Shown: positions 33,626 through 42,834 of the stretch, piece after piece
Layout: the number at the start of each line of letters is the position of its first letter
Position numbering within the stretch: the stretch's first letter is position 1
NCBI RefSeq assembly: GCF_006861795.1
Contig: NZ_VDGH01000006.1
Coordinates: 124,001 to 188,000, forward strand
Direction of reading: 5' to 3'
Source of the DNA: Psychrobacillus lasiicapitis
Lineage (GTDB): Bacteria > Bacillota > Bacilli > Bacillales_A > Planococcaceae
DNA: 64,000 bases
Position numbers and translations under genes: made by a program
The notes under the pieces: generated by a model
Database searches by the model: none
What the model was told of the DNA's origin: nothing
Seen by the model: only the letters and a program-made list of their open reading frames with translations

Positions 33626-34481
33626 TACGCATTTTGCTTTTTTCGATGAAGGTTCAAAAAAAGAAATTCGTCGTGCCATCATAAAAGCTGTAGCAATTCC
33701 TGGTTACCAAGTGCCATTCGCTTCTAGAGAGATGCCGATTGCAAGAGGCTGGGGGACAGGTGGTTTGCAAATCACACTTTCTATTATTGGAAAATCTGAT
33801 GTGCTGAAAGTAATTGACCAAGGAGCGGATGAATCTGTAAATGCCGTTAGTATAAAAAAGCTAGTGCATGATACGACCGGAGTAGAGCTAACGGAACAAA
33901 CAGAAGAAGCTAGCCTCATCCAATCGAGGCACCGCATACCAGAAGTCGCACTAACCAAAGATCAAATAATTGTCTTACAGGTTCCAATGCCAGAACCACT
34001 TCGCCCAGTGGAAGCAAGCGAGCTTAAGACAAAGACAATGCATGCAGAAAATGATTATAGCGGTGCATGGCTCATGCTATTTGAACAAATCATGAAATAT
34101 GGCAAGACAGCAACTGCGGCAGATCATCCGGTTTATGTGAATGATCGTTACGTGATGGCACCTAGTCCGATTCCGCGATTTGATAACTCAAAACTGCACG
34201 AATCGGAGGCTTTAATACTGCTTGGAGCAGGAAGAGAAAAGAAAATATATGCAGTACCCCCTTATACAAATGTAGAATCTCTTGCTTTTGATGATTACCC
34301 GTTTACGGTAGAAGCTTTTGAAGATAAGCATTGTCATATATGCAATTCCACGGATGTCTTTTTAGATGAACTAATCGATCCCCAAACAGGAGAAACTATT
34401 CATCAATGTAATGATACAAGTTTCTGTATGGATCAGTTGAATAAAAAAGTGGAAGAGGAGGCTCAAAAGAGCTATGTATGA
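33615..34481 (+). CDS. phnJ: C-P lyase radical SAM subunit PhnJ
   Basis: 288 residues starting at TTG 33615. FAFFDEGSKKEIRRAIIKAVAIPGYQVPFASREMPI opens the protein. Four cysteines at 240, 243, 265 and 271 (CHIC, then HQC and SFC) reproduce the spacing of the [4Fe-4S] ligands and the catalytic Cys of known PhnJ. It breaks the carbon-phosphorus bond of alkyl-ribosyl triphosphate by S-adenosylmethionine radical chemistry, giving the alkane and a ribosyl cyclic phosphate. Confidence 0.96.
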   Translation: MKTDTHFAFFDEGSKKEIRRAIIKAVAIPGYQVPFASREMPIARGWGTGGLQITLSIIGKSDVLKVIDQGADESVNAVSIKKLVHDTTGVELTEQTEEASLIQSRHRIPEVALTKDQIIVLQVPMPEPLRPVEASELKTKTMHAENDYSGAWLMLFEQIMKYGKTATAADHPVYVNDRYVMAPSPIPRFDNSKLHESEALILLGAGREKKIYAVPPYTNVESLAFDDYPFTVEAFEDKHCHICNSTDVFLDELIDPQTGETIHQCNDTSFCMDQLNKKVEEEAQKSYV

Positions 34482-35313
34482 AGAGCCAATATTACAAGTT
34501 AGAAATCTACAAAAGCAATTCGGTACAGGCTGTATAGAGTGTCGGCAGAAGGAAACTAGGAAGCTAGTGAAAAACTTTTGCAAGAGTTGCGGCACCTTGT
34601 ATGCTTGCCAGGATATTTCATTCGACTTGTACCCTGGTGAAGTATTAGGGATTGTTGGAGAGAGTGGAAGTGGAAAATCAACAATGATGCAATGTTTATA
34701 TTTTGATAGCGACGTTTCATCGGGAGAGGCGTATATCCACACACCCGACTTGGCAGGCAAAAATATATTTGAAATGTCAGCGCAACAAAAGCGTTTTATA
34801 CGAAATTATGTTTATGGCATGGTTTATCAAAATCCAGTGCAAGGTTTGAAAATGAACTTTTCTTCTGTCGGTAATATTGCAGAGAAACTAATTGCAGCTG
34901 GGAACAAACATGTTGGCCAAATGGAAGCGACAAGTAAAAAGCTACTAGAAAACGTGCATATCCCATTGCATCGTATGAAAGAAGAGCCTAGAAATTTCTC
35001 CGGTGGGATGCAGCAACGTGTTCAAATTGCAAAAGCATTATCAAACAATCCACCAATATTATTTTTGGACGAAGTAACAACCGGACTAGATTTATCTGTA
35101 CAAGCAAATGTACTTGATTTGATCAAAGGAATACAACGTGATTTAGGAATTAGCATGATTGTCGTATCACATGATTTAGCTGTTATTCGTATGCTCGCAG
35201 ACCGTACCATTGTTTTGTTGAATGGGAAAATTATCGAAGAAGGCTTAACAGATCAAGTGTTAGAAGACCCACAACATGAGTACACACAACAATTAGTCTA
35301 TTCATTACTTTAG
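34474..35313 (+). CDS. phnK: C-P lyase ATPase PhnK with Cys-rich insertion
   Basis: A 279-residue ABC-type ATPase: Walker A GESGSGKST, signature FSGGMQQR, Walker B ILFLDEVTTGLD. Compared with Escherichia coli PhnK (about 252) it has some 27 extra residues before the first domain strand, with cysteines at 20, 23, 36, 39 and 45 (CIEC, then CKSC), resembling a zinc ribbon. PhnK docks on PhnJ and drives conformational change of the complex. It overlaps phnJ by eight bases. Confidence 0.93.
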   Translation: MYEEPILQVRNLQKQFGTGCIECRQKETRKLVKNFCKSCGTLYACQDISFDLYPGEVLGIVGESGSGKSTMMQCLYFDSDVSSGEAYIHTPDLAGKNIFEMSAQQKRFIRNYVYGMVYQNPVQGLKMNFSSVGNIAEKLIAAGNKHVGQMEATSKKLLENVHIPLHRMKEEPRNFSGGMQQRVQIAKALSNNPPILFLDEVTTGLDLSVQANVLDLIKGIQRDLGISMIVVSHDLAVIRMLADRTIVLLNGKIIEEGLTDQVLEDPQHEYTQQLVYSLL

Positions 35314-35327
35314 GAGGAACGACCACT

Positions 35328-36509
35328 TTGTATATTATTCATAATGGAAAAGTTATAACAGAAGAGGGAATTATCGAAGGAAAAGCAGTCTTGGTTGTAG
35401 GAGAGATTATCGAAGCGATTATCCCTCAGGAACAAGTGTCGAACTATCCTCATGCGGAGCTAATCGATGCAAGAGGTGGTTATATTTCACCAGGATTTAT
35501 CGATATCCATTCAGATTATATCGAAACGGTTGCTTCCCCAAGACCGACAAGCATGATGGACTTCAATATTAGTTTAAGGGAAGCGGAGAAAATATTGATT
35601 AGCCATGGTATTACAACGATGTTCCATTCTCTTTCTTTTTACAAAGAAGATGTGTTTACCCATAAACCGATGCGCAATCCAAAGAATATTCAACGTATGG
35701 TAGATGCAATAGATGCGACACACAATGAATTGCATTTAATACGCCATCGATTACATGCACGATTTGAAATAGACAATATTGATGAAGTGGACTGTCTTGC
35801 CCAGAATATTGAGGACGGTAAGGTGCATTTACTTTCTTTTATGGATCATACTCCTGGCCAAGGACAATATAGAAATTTAGAAGTCTATCGCGAAACATTA
35901 AAAGGGTATCGCAATATTTCAGATGATGACGTAAATGTGCTCATAGCTGAACGACAAAGCACGGAGTTTTTAACGATTGAAAAGATAAAAGAAGTCGCGG
36001 ATATAGCTTTATCTAAAGGGATTGCGGTTGCCTCTCATGATGATGATGATATAAAAAAGCTGGAATTAGTGCAATCGTTTGGAACAACGATTAGTGAGTT
36101 TCCTATCACGCTAGAGGTTGCTAAAAAAGCGAAGGAAATTGGTTTGCATACAATTGCAGGTGCACCAAATGTGTTGCTTGGGGGCTCCCACTCGGGCAAT
36201 TTATCAGCAGCAGAAGCTATTTCGCATGATTGTGTGGATATTTTGTGTAGTGATTACTATCCTGCAGCGTTACTACACGCTATCTTTGAACTTCATGAAA
36301 AGCATGGCAATGATTTACACAAAATGTTTATGATGGTCACACTAAATCCGGCAAAGGCAGTGCGCATGGACGAAGAACTGGGCTCGATAAAGGTTGGGAA
36401 AAAAGCTGACATTCTTGTGATTGAACGAATGGAAGATGGATACCCAATGCTAACTGCGACAATGGTCAACGGTGTTTTAATCACCACAACTAATTACCGA
36501 ATTAAATAA
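35328..36509 (+). CDS. phnM: C-P lyase pathway triphosphate hydrolase PhnM
   Basis: 393 residues of the amidohydrolase superfamily. SPGFIDIHSDYIE holds the first metal motif, FMDHTPGQGQY and VASHDDDD follow, and SDYYPAALLHA and NPAKAVRMDEELGSIKVGKKADILV end the barrel. It removes pyrophosphate from the alkyl-ribosyl triphosphate to make the PhnJ substrate. The start is TTG 35328, ten bases after AGGAGG. Between phnK and phnL, an order (K-M-L) different from Escherichia coli (K-L-M). Confidence 0.94.
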   Translation: MYIIHNGKVITEEGIIEGKAVLVVGEIIEAIIPQEQVSNYPHAELIDARGGYISPGFIDIHSDYIETVASPRPTSMMDFNISLREAEKILISHGITTMFHSLSFYKEDVFTHKPMRNPKNIQRMVDAIDATHNELHLIRHRLHARFEIDNIDEVDCLAQNIEDGKVHLLSFMDHTPGQGQYRNLEVYRETLKGYRNISDDDVNVLIAERQSTEFLTIEKIKEVADIALSKGIAVASHDDDDIKKLELVQSFGTTISEFPITLEVAKKAKEIGLHTIAGAPNVLLGGSHSGNLSAAEAISHDCVDILCSDYYPAALLHAIFELHEKHGNDLHKMFMMVTLNPAKAVRMDEELGSIKVGKKADILVIERMEDGYPMLTATMVNGVLITTTNYRIK

Positions 36510-36529
36510 CGAAACGAGGAGATAGGTAT

Positions 36530-37252
36530 ATGGCAATGCTAGAAATTGTGGATTTTGGCAAGCGATTCACCATTCATCATTTAGGAAAAACGATGCCCGC
36601 CATCCAAAATATTAATCTATCATTGGAAGCTGGAGAATTCATCGGAATTGTCGGTAAGAGTGGTAGCGGTAAGTCCACCATACTAAAGAGTATCTATCGA
36701 ACATATTTACCGGACGAAGGGAAAATAATGTACGACTCCGAACGCTTTGGAGAAGTTGATTTGGCACAAATCTCCGAAAGACAAATGTTGTATTTGAGAA
36801 AATATGAGATTGGCTATGTGTCACAGTTTTTAAGTGTAATGCCTCGAACGACATGCCGTCAGCTCGTGACGAATGCTTTGTTAGAAATGGGCGAGTCGGT
36901 AGCTGTTGCACGGGGAGAAGCAGAAAAAGCACTAGCTCATTTTGAATTAGATCCGAAGTTATGGGACAGTTATCCAAATACATTTTCAGGTGGAGAAAAA
37001 CTGCGATTGAATATCGCGATGGCAACCGTGAAAAAGCCTAGATTATTACTATTAGATGAGCCAACCGCGAGCCTAGACCAACAATCCAAGATAAAAGTAC
37101 GAGAAATCATCGAGAAATTAAAAAAACAAGGAACAACTTTAGTTGGAATTTTCCATGACATTGAATTTATGGATGGTCTATGCGACAAAGTATATGACAT
37201 GCAAACAAGACAACTAACGATAACGAAAGAAGTAGTTAGCCATGAAAGCTGA
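36530..37252 (+). CDS. phnL: C-P lyase ATPase-like subunit PhnL
   Basis: 240 residues, ABC ATPase type: Walker A GKSGSGKST, signature FSGGEKLRLNIA, Walker B LLLLDEPTASLD, H-loop IFHDIEFM. It assists the PhnGHI nucleosidase step and can bind the PhnK-containing complex. GAGGAG lies before the ATG; the end overlaps the PHP phosphodiesterase start by 11 bases. Confidence 0.94.
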   Translation: MAMLEIVDFGKRFTIHHLGKTMPAIQNINLSLEAGEFIGIVGKSGSGKSTILKSIYRTYLPDEGKIMYDSERFGEVDLAQISERQMLYLRKYEIGYVSQFLSVMPRTTCRQLVTNALLEMGESVAVARGEAEKALAHFELDPKLWDSYPNTFSGGEKLRLNIAMATVKKPRLLLLDEPTASLDQQSKIKVREIIEKLKKQGTTLVGIFHDIEFMDGLCDKVYDMQTRQLTITKEVVSHES

Positions 37253-38054
37253 TTTACATGTTCATAGTAGTTTTTCAGACGGTTCTGAAGCCGTCGAAAC
37301 TGTACTAAAGCTCGCAAAGGAACGAGATGTTACCCAAATTAGCTTTGTTGACCACGATACAGTTAAAGGGCTATCTAAAGTATGTATGCTTGGTGAAAAA
37401 TATCAAATTGAAGTCATACCAGGTATAGAAATCTCTGCGTATGACTTCAAAAGAGATCGAAAAGTACATATACTCGGCTATAACTATGACCCCGAAGCAG
37501 TACATATTCGAGCGATATGTGATGATTTACTCAAACGACGCCAGACCCATTCTCTATGGCAAATAAAACAAATTCAAAAAGCGGGATACAAACTGGATGT
37601 AGAGAAAATCATAGAAACTGCTAAGCCTTCAGAGACGATTTACAAGCAGCATATTATGCGTCATTTAACGGAAGCTGATTACACATCTCTTTCATATAAG
37701 CAATTATATAAAAGCTTATTTAAGGGCGTAGGGGTGGCATCAGGGGACATTGTCTATATCGATGCGGTTGATGCTGTAAAAGCAATTGTAGCAGATGGGG
37801 GACTTGCTGTAGTGGCCCATCCCGGTCAGCTAGATTCGTATGATTTGATTCCCGAGCTTATACCGTATGGTTTAGGGGGAATCGAGCGAAATCACCCAGA
37901 TCATACAGCTAGCGATTACCAAAAGGTAGAAGCTTTAGCTAAGCGATATGGACTGGTTATGACAGGTGGCACAGATTTTCACGGCGCATACGGAGCGCCC
38001 ATCCCCCTTGGTGAGATTACTAGCCCTTCGAGTCTTCTTAAAAGTTATAAATAA
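37242..38054 (+). CDS. phnPP: PHP-domain cyclic phosphodiesterase (PhnPP-type)
   Basis: A 270-residue PHP metallo-hydrolase: DLHVHSSFSDG (H-x-H), VDHDTVKG, PGIEISA, AHPGQLDSYDL and GTDFHG supply the metal ligands. In phn operons lacking phnP, as here, a PHP protein is known to hydrolyse ribosyl 1,2-cyclic phosphate 5-phosphate in two steps to ribose 5-phosphate (PhnPP). Position as the last gene of the core operon, overlapping phnL, fits that role. No phnN or phnP is seen in the window. Confidence 0.85.
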   Translation: MKADLHVHSSFSDGSEAVETVLKLAKERDVTQISFVDHDTVKGLSKVCMLGEKYQIEVIPGIEISAYDFKRDRKVHILGYNYDPEAVHIRAICDDLLKRRQTHSLWQIKQIQKAGYKLDVEKIIETAKPSETIYKQHIMRHLTEADYTSLSYKQLYKSLFKGVGVASGDIVYIDAVDAVKAIVADGGLAVVAHPGQLDSYDLIPELIPYGLGGIERNHPDHTASDYQKVEALAKRYGLVMTGGTDFHGAYGAPIPLGEITSPSSLLKSYK

Positions 38055-38191
38055 ATGGTGTAAATAAGGTTAATACTTTATAAAGTTACTGTAAATTTCC
38101 ACAATTGTAAAAAGTAATGTGGTTCAATATAAAAGTAAGGTCAGTTACAACATTGCACTGCCATTTTATTTAGCGAAAAGGAGAATTAGTA

Positions 38192-39232
38192 ATGAAGAAA
38201 AGTTGGTTTGGAATTAGCCTATTTTTAGTAGTTGCTCTGTTATTATCAGCATGCTCAGAAGGAACAGCTGGAGCTAAAGATGCAAAAGTGGATGACGTGA
38301 TTAAAATTGCTTGGTACCCTAATGAGTCTGGAACAGATATGAAATCTTCCCGTGATGAAATCGGTCGAGTAATTGAAGAAGCAACAGGCAAAACGGTGGA
38401 GCACCAATTAACAACAGATTATGCGATTGCCATTGAAACATTGGTCAATAATAATGCTGACCTTGCTTTTATGGGAGCACAAGGATATATAGAAGCAAAA
38501 AATGGAAACGATGCAATACAACCTTTAGTAGTTCCTACTGGTGCATCCGGTACATTAGATGATGCATTGTACCATAGCTGGTTAGCGGTAAATGTAGATG
38601 CACAAGATGATTTTAAAGTAGACGGGGAATTTTCATTAGAAACATTAGAACAAAAAAGTATGTCTTTCGTTTCCAATAGTTCAACTTCAGGATTTGTCGT
38701 CCCATCCTCATCTATTATCGGATACTATGCCGAAAAATCGGGCTTTGAAGATTTAGTACCGGAAGATCTAATGGAAGGTGGACCGCTATTCTCACAAGTA
38801 TTATTCGGAAATTCACACCAAGGGTCAGCGGTAAATTTATTAAGTAACAATTCAGAAGTAGCAGCTTTCTGTGACACTTGCGTAGGAAACTATGTAGAAG
38901 TTATAGAAGGAGAAGAAAATAAAGTAGGATCTGTATACAAAGTAAAAGACGATGCAGCAGAACCATTTAACACAGTAACTGGAAAAGAATTTATCTTAAT
39001 GTCTGTTACGCCAGTATTAAACGCACCATTCGCGGCGAACTTAGATGCTTTAGGACAAGAGGATTATGACACATTAAAAGAATTATTCTCTTCGGATGAG
39101 ATTGCAAACAATGAGAAAATATTCGTTCCAAAAGACTCTGGAGAACCAGGATTATTTTTCAAAACAGAAAATGAAAGATTCGCAGAAGTAGAAGATGCAT
39201 GGTTCAATCCAATCCGTGAACTTTCTAACTAA
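38192..39232 (+). CDS. phnD: Phosphonate ABC transporter substrate-binding lipoprotein
   Basis: 346 residues with signal peptide and lipobox LLSAC (Cys at about 21). The mature protein starts KIAWYPNESGTDMKSSRDEIGRVIEEATG and has NADLAFMGAQGYIEA and NSSTSGFVVPSSSI, the binding-cleft stretches of PhnD-like proteins. It delivers phosphonates to the permeases. AAAAGGAG precedes the ATG. The gap of 137 bp after phnPP could hold a separate promoter; CCACA/TGTGG half-sites are seen there. Confidence 0.92.
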   Translation: MKKSWFGISLFLVVALLLSACSEGTAGAKDAKVDDVIKIAWYPNESGTDMKSSRDEIGRVIEEATGKTVEHQLTTDYAIAIETLVNNNADLAFMGAQGYIEAKNGNDAIQPLVVPTGASGTLDDALYHSWLAVNVDAQDDFKVDGEFSLETLEQKSMSFVSNSSTSGFVVPSSSIIGYYAEKSGFEDLVPEDLMEGGPLFSQVLFGNSHQGSAVNLLSNNSEVAAFCDTCVGNYVEVIEGEENKVGSVYKVKDDAAEPFNTVTGKEFILMSVTPVLNAPFAANLDALGQEDYDTLKELFSSDEIANNEKIFVPKDSGEPGLFFKTENERFAEVEDAWFNPIRELSN

Positions 39233-39310
39233 TTGAACGATATTTAAGGACACTTGGAGCATGCATGTATTAACGTGCATGCTCCAATTTACAAAAAGGA
39301 GGGTAAAAGC

Positions 39311-40084
39311 GTGACGTTAGTTGAAGTGAAAAACCTAGGTAAATCTTATAATGCGCAAACGAGAGTTTTAAAGGATGTTAGTTTTGAAGTAGAGGCTGGA
39401 GAGTTCGTTTCGATTATAGGTCTATCTGGAGCAGGAAAATCGACGCTGTTACGATGCATTAATCGAATGGTTGAAATCGATGAAGGAAATGTGATTTTTG
39501 ATGGGCTTGATGTAGGAAGTTTGAACAAACAGGAACTACGTAAAATGCGCACAAATATAGGGATGATTTTTCAACATTATAATCTTGTGCCACGGCTTTC
39601 CGTTATTGAAAATGTATTACATGGTCGTTTGGGATACAAAACTACGTTACAAGGGGTATTTAACCGATTTACGGAGCTTGAAAAAGAACATGCATTTTTT
39701 CTATTAGAAAAGTTAGGCATTGCAGATCATGCATATAAAAGATGTGATCAGTTAAGTGGAGGACAGCAGCAACGAGTTGGTATTGCTCGTTCCCTAATTC
39801 AAGAACCAAAGTTGGTGCTCTGCGATGAACCAATTGCTTCACTAGATCCTAATTCTTCTGAAATCATTATGGACTACTTAAAATCGATCACAAAAGAACT
39901 AAATATTGCATGCATCGTCAACCTCCATCAAGTGGAAATCGCATGTAGTTATTCGGATCGAATTATTGGTTTAAGTAAAGGTAACGTGGTATTTGACGGT
40001 CCGAGTTTTATGCTAACTTCTGCTCATACAGACGAAATCTATGGGACAAAAACAGTAGAGACTAGAAAGCTAGTCACTGTGTAA
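39311..40084 (+). CDS. phnC: Phosphonate ABC transporter ATPase
   Basis: 257 residues starting at GTG 39311 (AGGAGGG seven bases upstream; the frame is open to 39254). Walker A GLSGAGKST, signature LSGGQQQRVGIA, Walker B LVLCDEPIASLDP, H-loop NLHQVEIA, all typical of PhnC. It energises uptake through the two PhnE permeases that follow. Confidence 0.94.
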   Translation: MTLVEVKNLGKSYNAQTRVLKDVSFEVEAGEFVSIIGLSGAGKSTLLRCINRMVEIDEGNVIFDGLDVGSLNKQELRKMRTNIGMIFQHYNLVPRLSVIENVLHGRLGYKTTLQGVFNRFTELEKEHAFFLLEKLGIADHAYKRCDQLSGGQQQRVGIARSLIQEPKLVLCDEPIASLDPNSSEIIMDYLKSITKELNIACIVNLHQVEIACSYSDRIIGLSKGNVVFDGPSFMLTSAHTDEIYGTKTVETRKLVTV

Positions 40085-40097
40085 GGGGCAACTAAAC

Positions 40098-40886
40098 GTG
40101 AATGAAAAAGCAATGCGAAGCCAGCGAAAATGGCAAACGATTATTTGGGTAGCGATTATTTTGGTATTTACGTATTTAGCATCTGATATTACAAATTTTA
40201 ATATCATACATGGGATTGCCACTTTACCGAATGCCATTACGTGGATATTTTCCAATTTGACTATCACATCAGAAACACTAGAAAGATTGCCGAAAATATT
40301 AGAGAAATTAGCCGAGACGATTCTTATGTCTATTGCAGCAACAACAACGGCGACAATCTTTTCATTGTTTTTAGGGTTAATGGGCTCCAAAACGACTGGT
40401 ACAAGTAGTGTATTAGGTGTATTCGCTCGATTTATTGCTTCTGTTGCAAGAAATATTCCGGTGGTCGCTTGGGCGTTAATACTTCTTCTGTCTTTTGGAC
40501 AAAACTCGATGACAGGATATTTGGCCTTATTTGTAGGTTCTTTAGGTTTTCTAACGAGAGCATTTATTGAAACGATAGATGAAGCTAGTCATAGTGCGGT
40601 GGAGGCGCTCCGAGCTACAGGTTCTACTTATTTTCAAATCGTCTTCAAAGCGGTTATTCCTCAATGCCTACCTCAAATGATCAGTTGGATTTTGTTTATG
40701 ATTGAAACAAATATCCGGAGCGCAACACTAGTTGGCATTTTAACAGGAACGGGGATCGGGTATTCCTTTGACTTGTATTATAAGACGCTTAACTATAGTG
40801 CAGTAGCACTAGTTACTTTCGTCATCGTCATCTCCGTCATTATTATTGAACTTATGTCAAACAGAATACGGAAGGTGATTTTATAA
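40098..40886 (+). CDS. phnE: Phosphonate ABC transporter permease PhnE (first copy)
   Basis: 262 residues, starts at GTG 40098 after AAGGGG. Six predicted helices; RNIPVVAWALILLLSFG and the ATPase-docking loop EASHSAVEALRATGSTYFQIVFKAVIPQ (about residues 165-192) are typical of PhnE. The final base of its stop is the first base of the next ATG, so it pairs with the second permease as a heterodimer. Confidence 0.93.
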   Translation: MNEKAMRSQRKWQTIIWVAIILVFTYLASDITNFNIIHGIATLPNAITWIFSNLTITSETLERLPKILEKLAETILMSIAATTTATIFSLFLGLMGSKTTGTSSVLGVFARFIASVARNIPVVAWALILLLSFGQNSMTGYLALFVGSLGFLTRAFIETIDEASHSAVEALRATGSTYFQIVFKAVIPQCLPQMISWILFMIETNIRSATLVGILTGTGIGYSFDLYYKTLNYSAVALVTFVIVISVIIIELMSNRIRKVIL

Positions 40887-41737
40887 TGGAAGCCACTACA
40901 ACCTTGGTAAAACGGAGAGCAAATGGTCGAATTTCGATTAAATCAGGCAATAAGGTAGAGCAAGTCATGGCTGGTACAATATTCGTTTTAACCCTTCTTA
41001 CCATACTAGCTTTTTTCTTTTTCAATTATGCGGGACTGGATATATCGAGGGCTATCCCCGAGACGGCTTATAATTTAAAAACCATGTTTTTGGAGCCAGC
41101 TTTAAGCCATTTCACATGGGGAGAAGCCATTTATCAAGTAGGGATTACCTTAGGATTAGCTTTTTTGGCAACGATTCTAGGAGCAGTTATTGCATTTTTT
41201 CTAGCACTAATGGCTGCAACCAATTTATCTAATCTCTGGGTATCTAAGACTGTACGAATCGTTGTAGCTTTTATTCGTGCAGTACCGACTGTTTTATGGG
41301 TTCTAATTTTTGCGATTGCTGCAGGTTTGGGAAGCGAAGCAGCTGTACTAGGGATGCTTTTTCATTCTATTGCTTACTTGGTCAAAGCATTTTCAGAGGC
41401 ATTTGAGGAAGTGGATAGAGGAATTTTAGAAGCATTGACGGCAACAGGGGCTAATTGGTGGCATATTATCACCCACGCTGTTTTACCCTCTACTTTTACG
41501 TATTTGTTATCTTGGACGTTCCTGAGATTCGAGATTAACTTTTCTGTAGCTGTTGCAATGGGAGCAGCAGCTGGAGCAGGAGGAATTGGATTTGAACTGT
41601 TTATGGCCTCCGGATTCTACTTTGATATGAGAGAAGTGGGGTTAATCACTTATATCATCTTATTACTAGCGATTGTGTTGGAAATTATGTCGACTCAATT
41701 GAAAAAACGCTATTTCCCAGCAAAGGCTGTAAGATAA
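40886..41737 (+). CDS. phnE: Phosphonate ABC transporter permease PhnE (second copy)
   Basis: 283 residues, six predicted helices; AFIRAVPTVLWVLIFAIAAGLG and EEVDRGILEALTATGANWWHIITHAVLPS are the same two motifs as in the first permease, so the two subunits are paralogues. It ends the phnDCEE operon, with a terminator directly downstream. Confidence 0.93.
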   Translation: MEATTTLVKRRANGRISIKSGNKVEQVMAGTIFVLTLLTILAFFFFNYAGLDISRAIPETAYNLKTMFLEPALSHFTWGEAIYQVGITLGLAFLATILGAVIAFFLALMAATNLSNLWVSKTVRIVVAFIRAVPTVLWVLIFAIAAGLGSEAAVLGMLFHSIAYLVKAFSEAFEEVDRGILEALTATGANWWHIITHAVLPSTFTYLLSWTFLRFEINFSVAVAMGAAAGAGGIGFELFMASGFYFDMREVGLITYIILLLAIVLEIMSTQLKKRYFPAKAVR

Positions 41738-41742
41738 TAAGG

Positions 41743-41776
41743 AAAAGGACTTTCCGATTATGGAAAGTCCTTTTTA
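41743..41776 (+). terminator. Terminator of the phn transporter operon
   Basis: AAGGACTTTCC pairs perfectly with GGAAAGTCCTT around GATTAT, followed by TTT. Confidence 0.93.
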
Positions 41777-41884
41777 ACCAAAGATGAATGTAATTATTTT
41801 CTTGTTAAAACAATAATTTTTGGTGAAGATATCCTTAACGCGACAAAAAAACTCATCACAAATAGAATCAGCTAAACTACTTAC

Positions 41885-42544
41885 TTATTCTTCAAGTGAA
41901 ACTGGCGAAAGCACATAATCTCCTCGATGCACTGGCTCACCAATAATAACCGGAACCCGAGAAGAAAAAATTGGTCCATCGACTATAACCGTGTGAAACT
42001 CACCATTTTCTCCACAAGCATCAATGCCAGCAAGCTCGAGTTCCTCTACAATCTCTCGCGTCAATTTTTCCCCAACATACTTAGCCGGCATCATCTTTTT
42101 GTTTACAACAATGATCCAAGCTTCAAACCCTTCAGCTAATAACTCGTCCACAACAGATTTTCTTGTCATTTGCCAAAGTGGATGCACAGCTACAATATCT
42201 GACTTTGCACATGTTTTTTGCACCCATTCTAAATGTCCTTCGAGATCAATGTCGCCAAACACCCCATGTGTAATTCCTTCTTCTCGGCAAGCATCCATCG
42301 CATTAGTAAATTGATGCTCATATGTACCCCAACTAGCTGCTTTTGTTAATAAAGGTACGCCAAGTCGCTCTACTTGGGCTTGTACGACTTCTAATGGAAG
42401 TGCATGCGACTTAGAAATTTCCCCGTCTTCCTCAAACATCGTCAGCACTTTTTTCGGCGTCATTCCTAATTGTACTGCTCGGTAATAAGCCAATGCAGAA
42501 TCTTTTCCGCCACTCCATGAAGCTACAAAACTTGCATTTTGCAT
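41885..42544 (-). CDS. Dph6-related ATP pyrophosphatase
   Basis: A 219-residue PP-loop protein: SWSGGKDSALAYY near the start is the ATP-binding loop, EEDGEISKSHALP and GVFGDIDLEGHLEW are typical of the diphthine-ammonia-ligase/MJ0570 group, and ends GENGEFHTVIVDGPIF. Bacteria lack diphthamide, so the bacterial members are adenylating enzymes of unknown substrate. AAGGGGTG precedes the ATG. Single gene, facing the phn operon. Confidence 0.9.
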   Translation of the reverse strand: MQNASFVASWSGGKDSALAYYRAVQLGMTPKKVLTMFEEDGEISKSHALPLEVVQAQVERLGVPLLTKAASWGTYEHQFTNAMDACREEGITHGVFGDIDLEGHLEWVQKTCAKSDIVAVHPLWQMTRKSVVDELLAEGFEAWIIVVNKKMMPAKYVGEKLTREIVEELELAGIDACGENGEFHTVIVDGPIFSSRVPVIIGEPVHRGDYVLSPVSLEE

Positions 42545-42633
42545 GCTAGAATCACCCCTTTTATACTAAGGTACATGATTACTTGAGAAAATTTCAAGTG
42601 ATGATTCTGTTTCTGTGGAATAAAATGGTCGAG

Positions 42634-42700
42634 AGCAATCCATTTCGAAAAAAGAGCAACTACAAGACTAAGGAAAGCAGTCATAGAGGAACAACTAAAT
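42634..42700. repeat. 21-bp-period degenerate array, locus C
   Basis: AGCAATCC, AGCAACTA and AGCAGTCA start at 42634, 42655 and 42676, each exactly 21 bp apart, in the gap between the ATP-pyrophosphatase and monooxygenase genes. A nearby ACAACTAAA resembles locus A. I see no other element in this 290-bp gap. Confidence 0.55.
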
Positions 42701-42834
42701 GGGTTAAGGAATCGTTTTCTTCCTATACGAAAAAACATCCTACTTGACCCTCTGTAACAATCATTGGCAAATATTAATAGTATACATCAAAGGAAATTCG
42801 AAACAATCAGCTTGTACCATCGAGGAGTGGAAGT

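Noticed and set aside
38055-38191. PhoP boxes before phnD
   Set aside because: TTTACA-like hexamers occur on the minus strand but are 16 bp apart, not the 11-bp pitch expected.
40070-40390. Minus-strand frame of 106 codons opposite the first phnE
   Set aside because: Shadow of a well-supported permease gene; no ribosome site and composition of an antisense frame.
42523-42738. Upstream minus-strand frame overlapping the ATP-pyrophosphatase start
   Set aside because: Overlaps the 21-bp array and the real gene start in another frame; no ribosome site.
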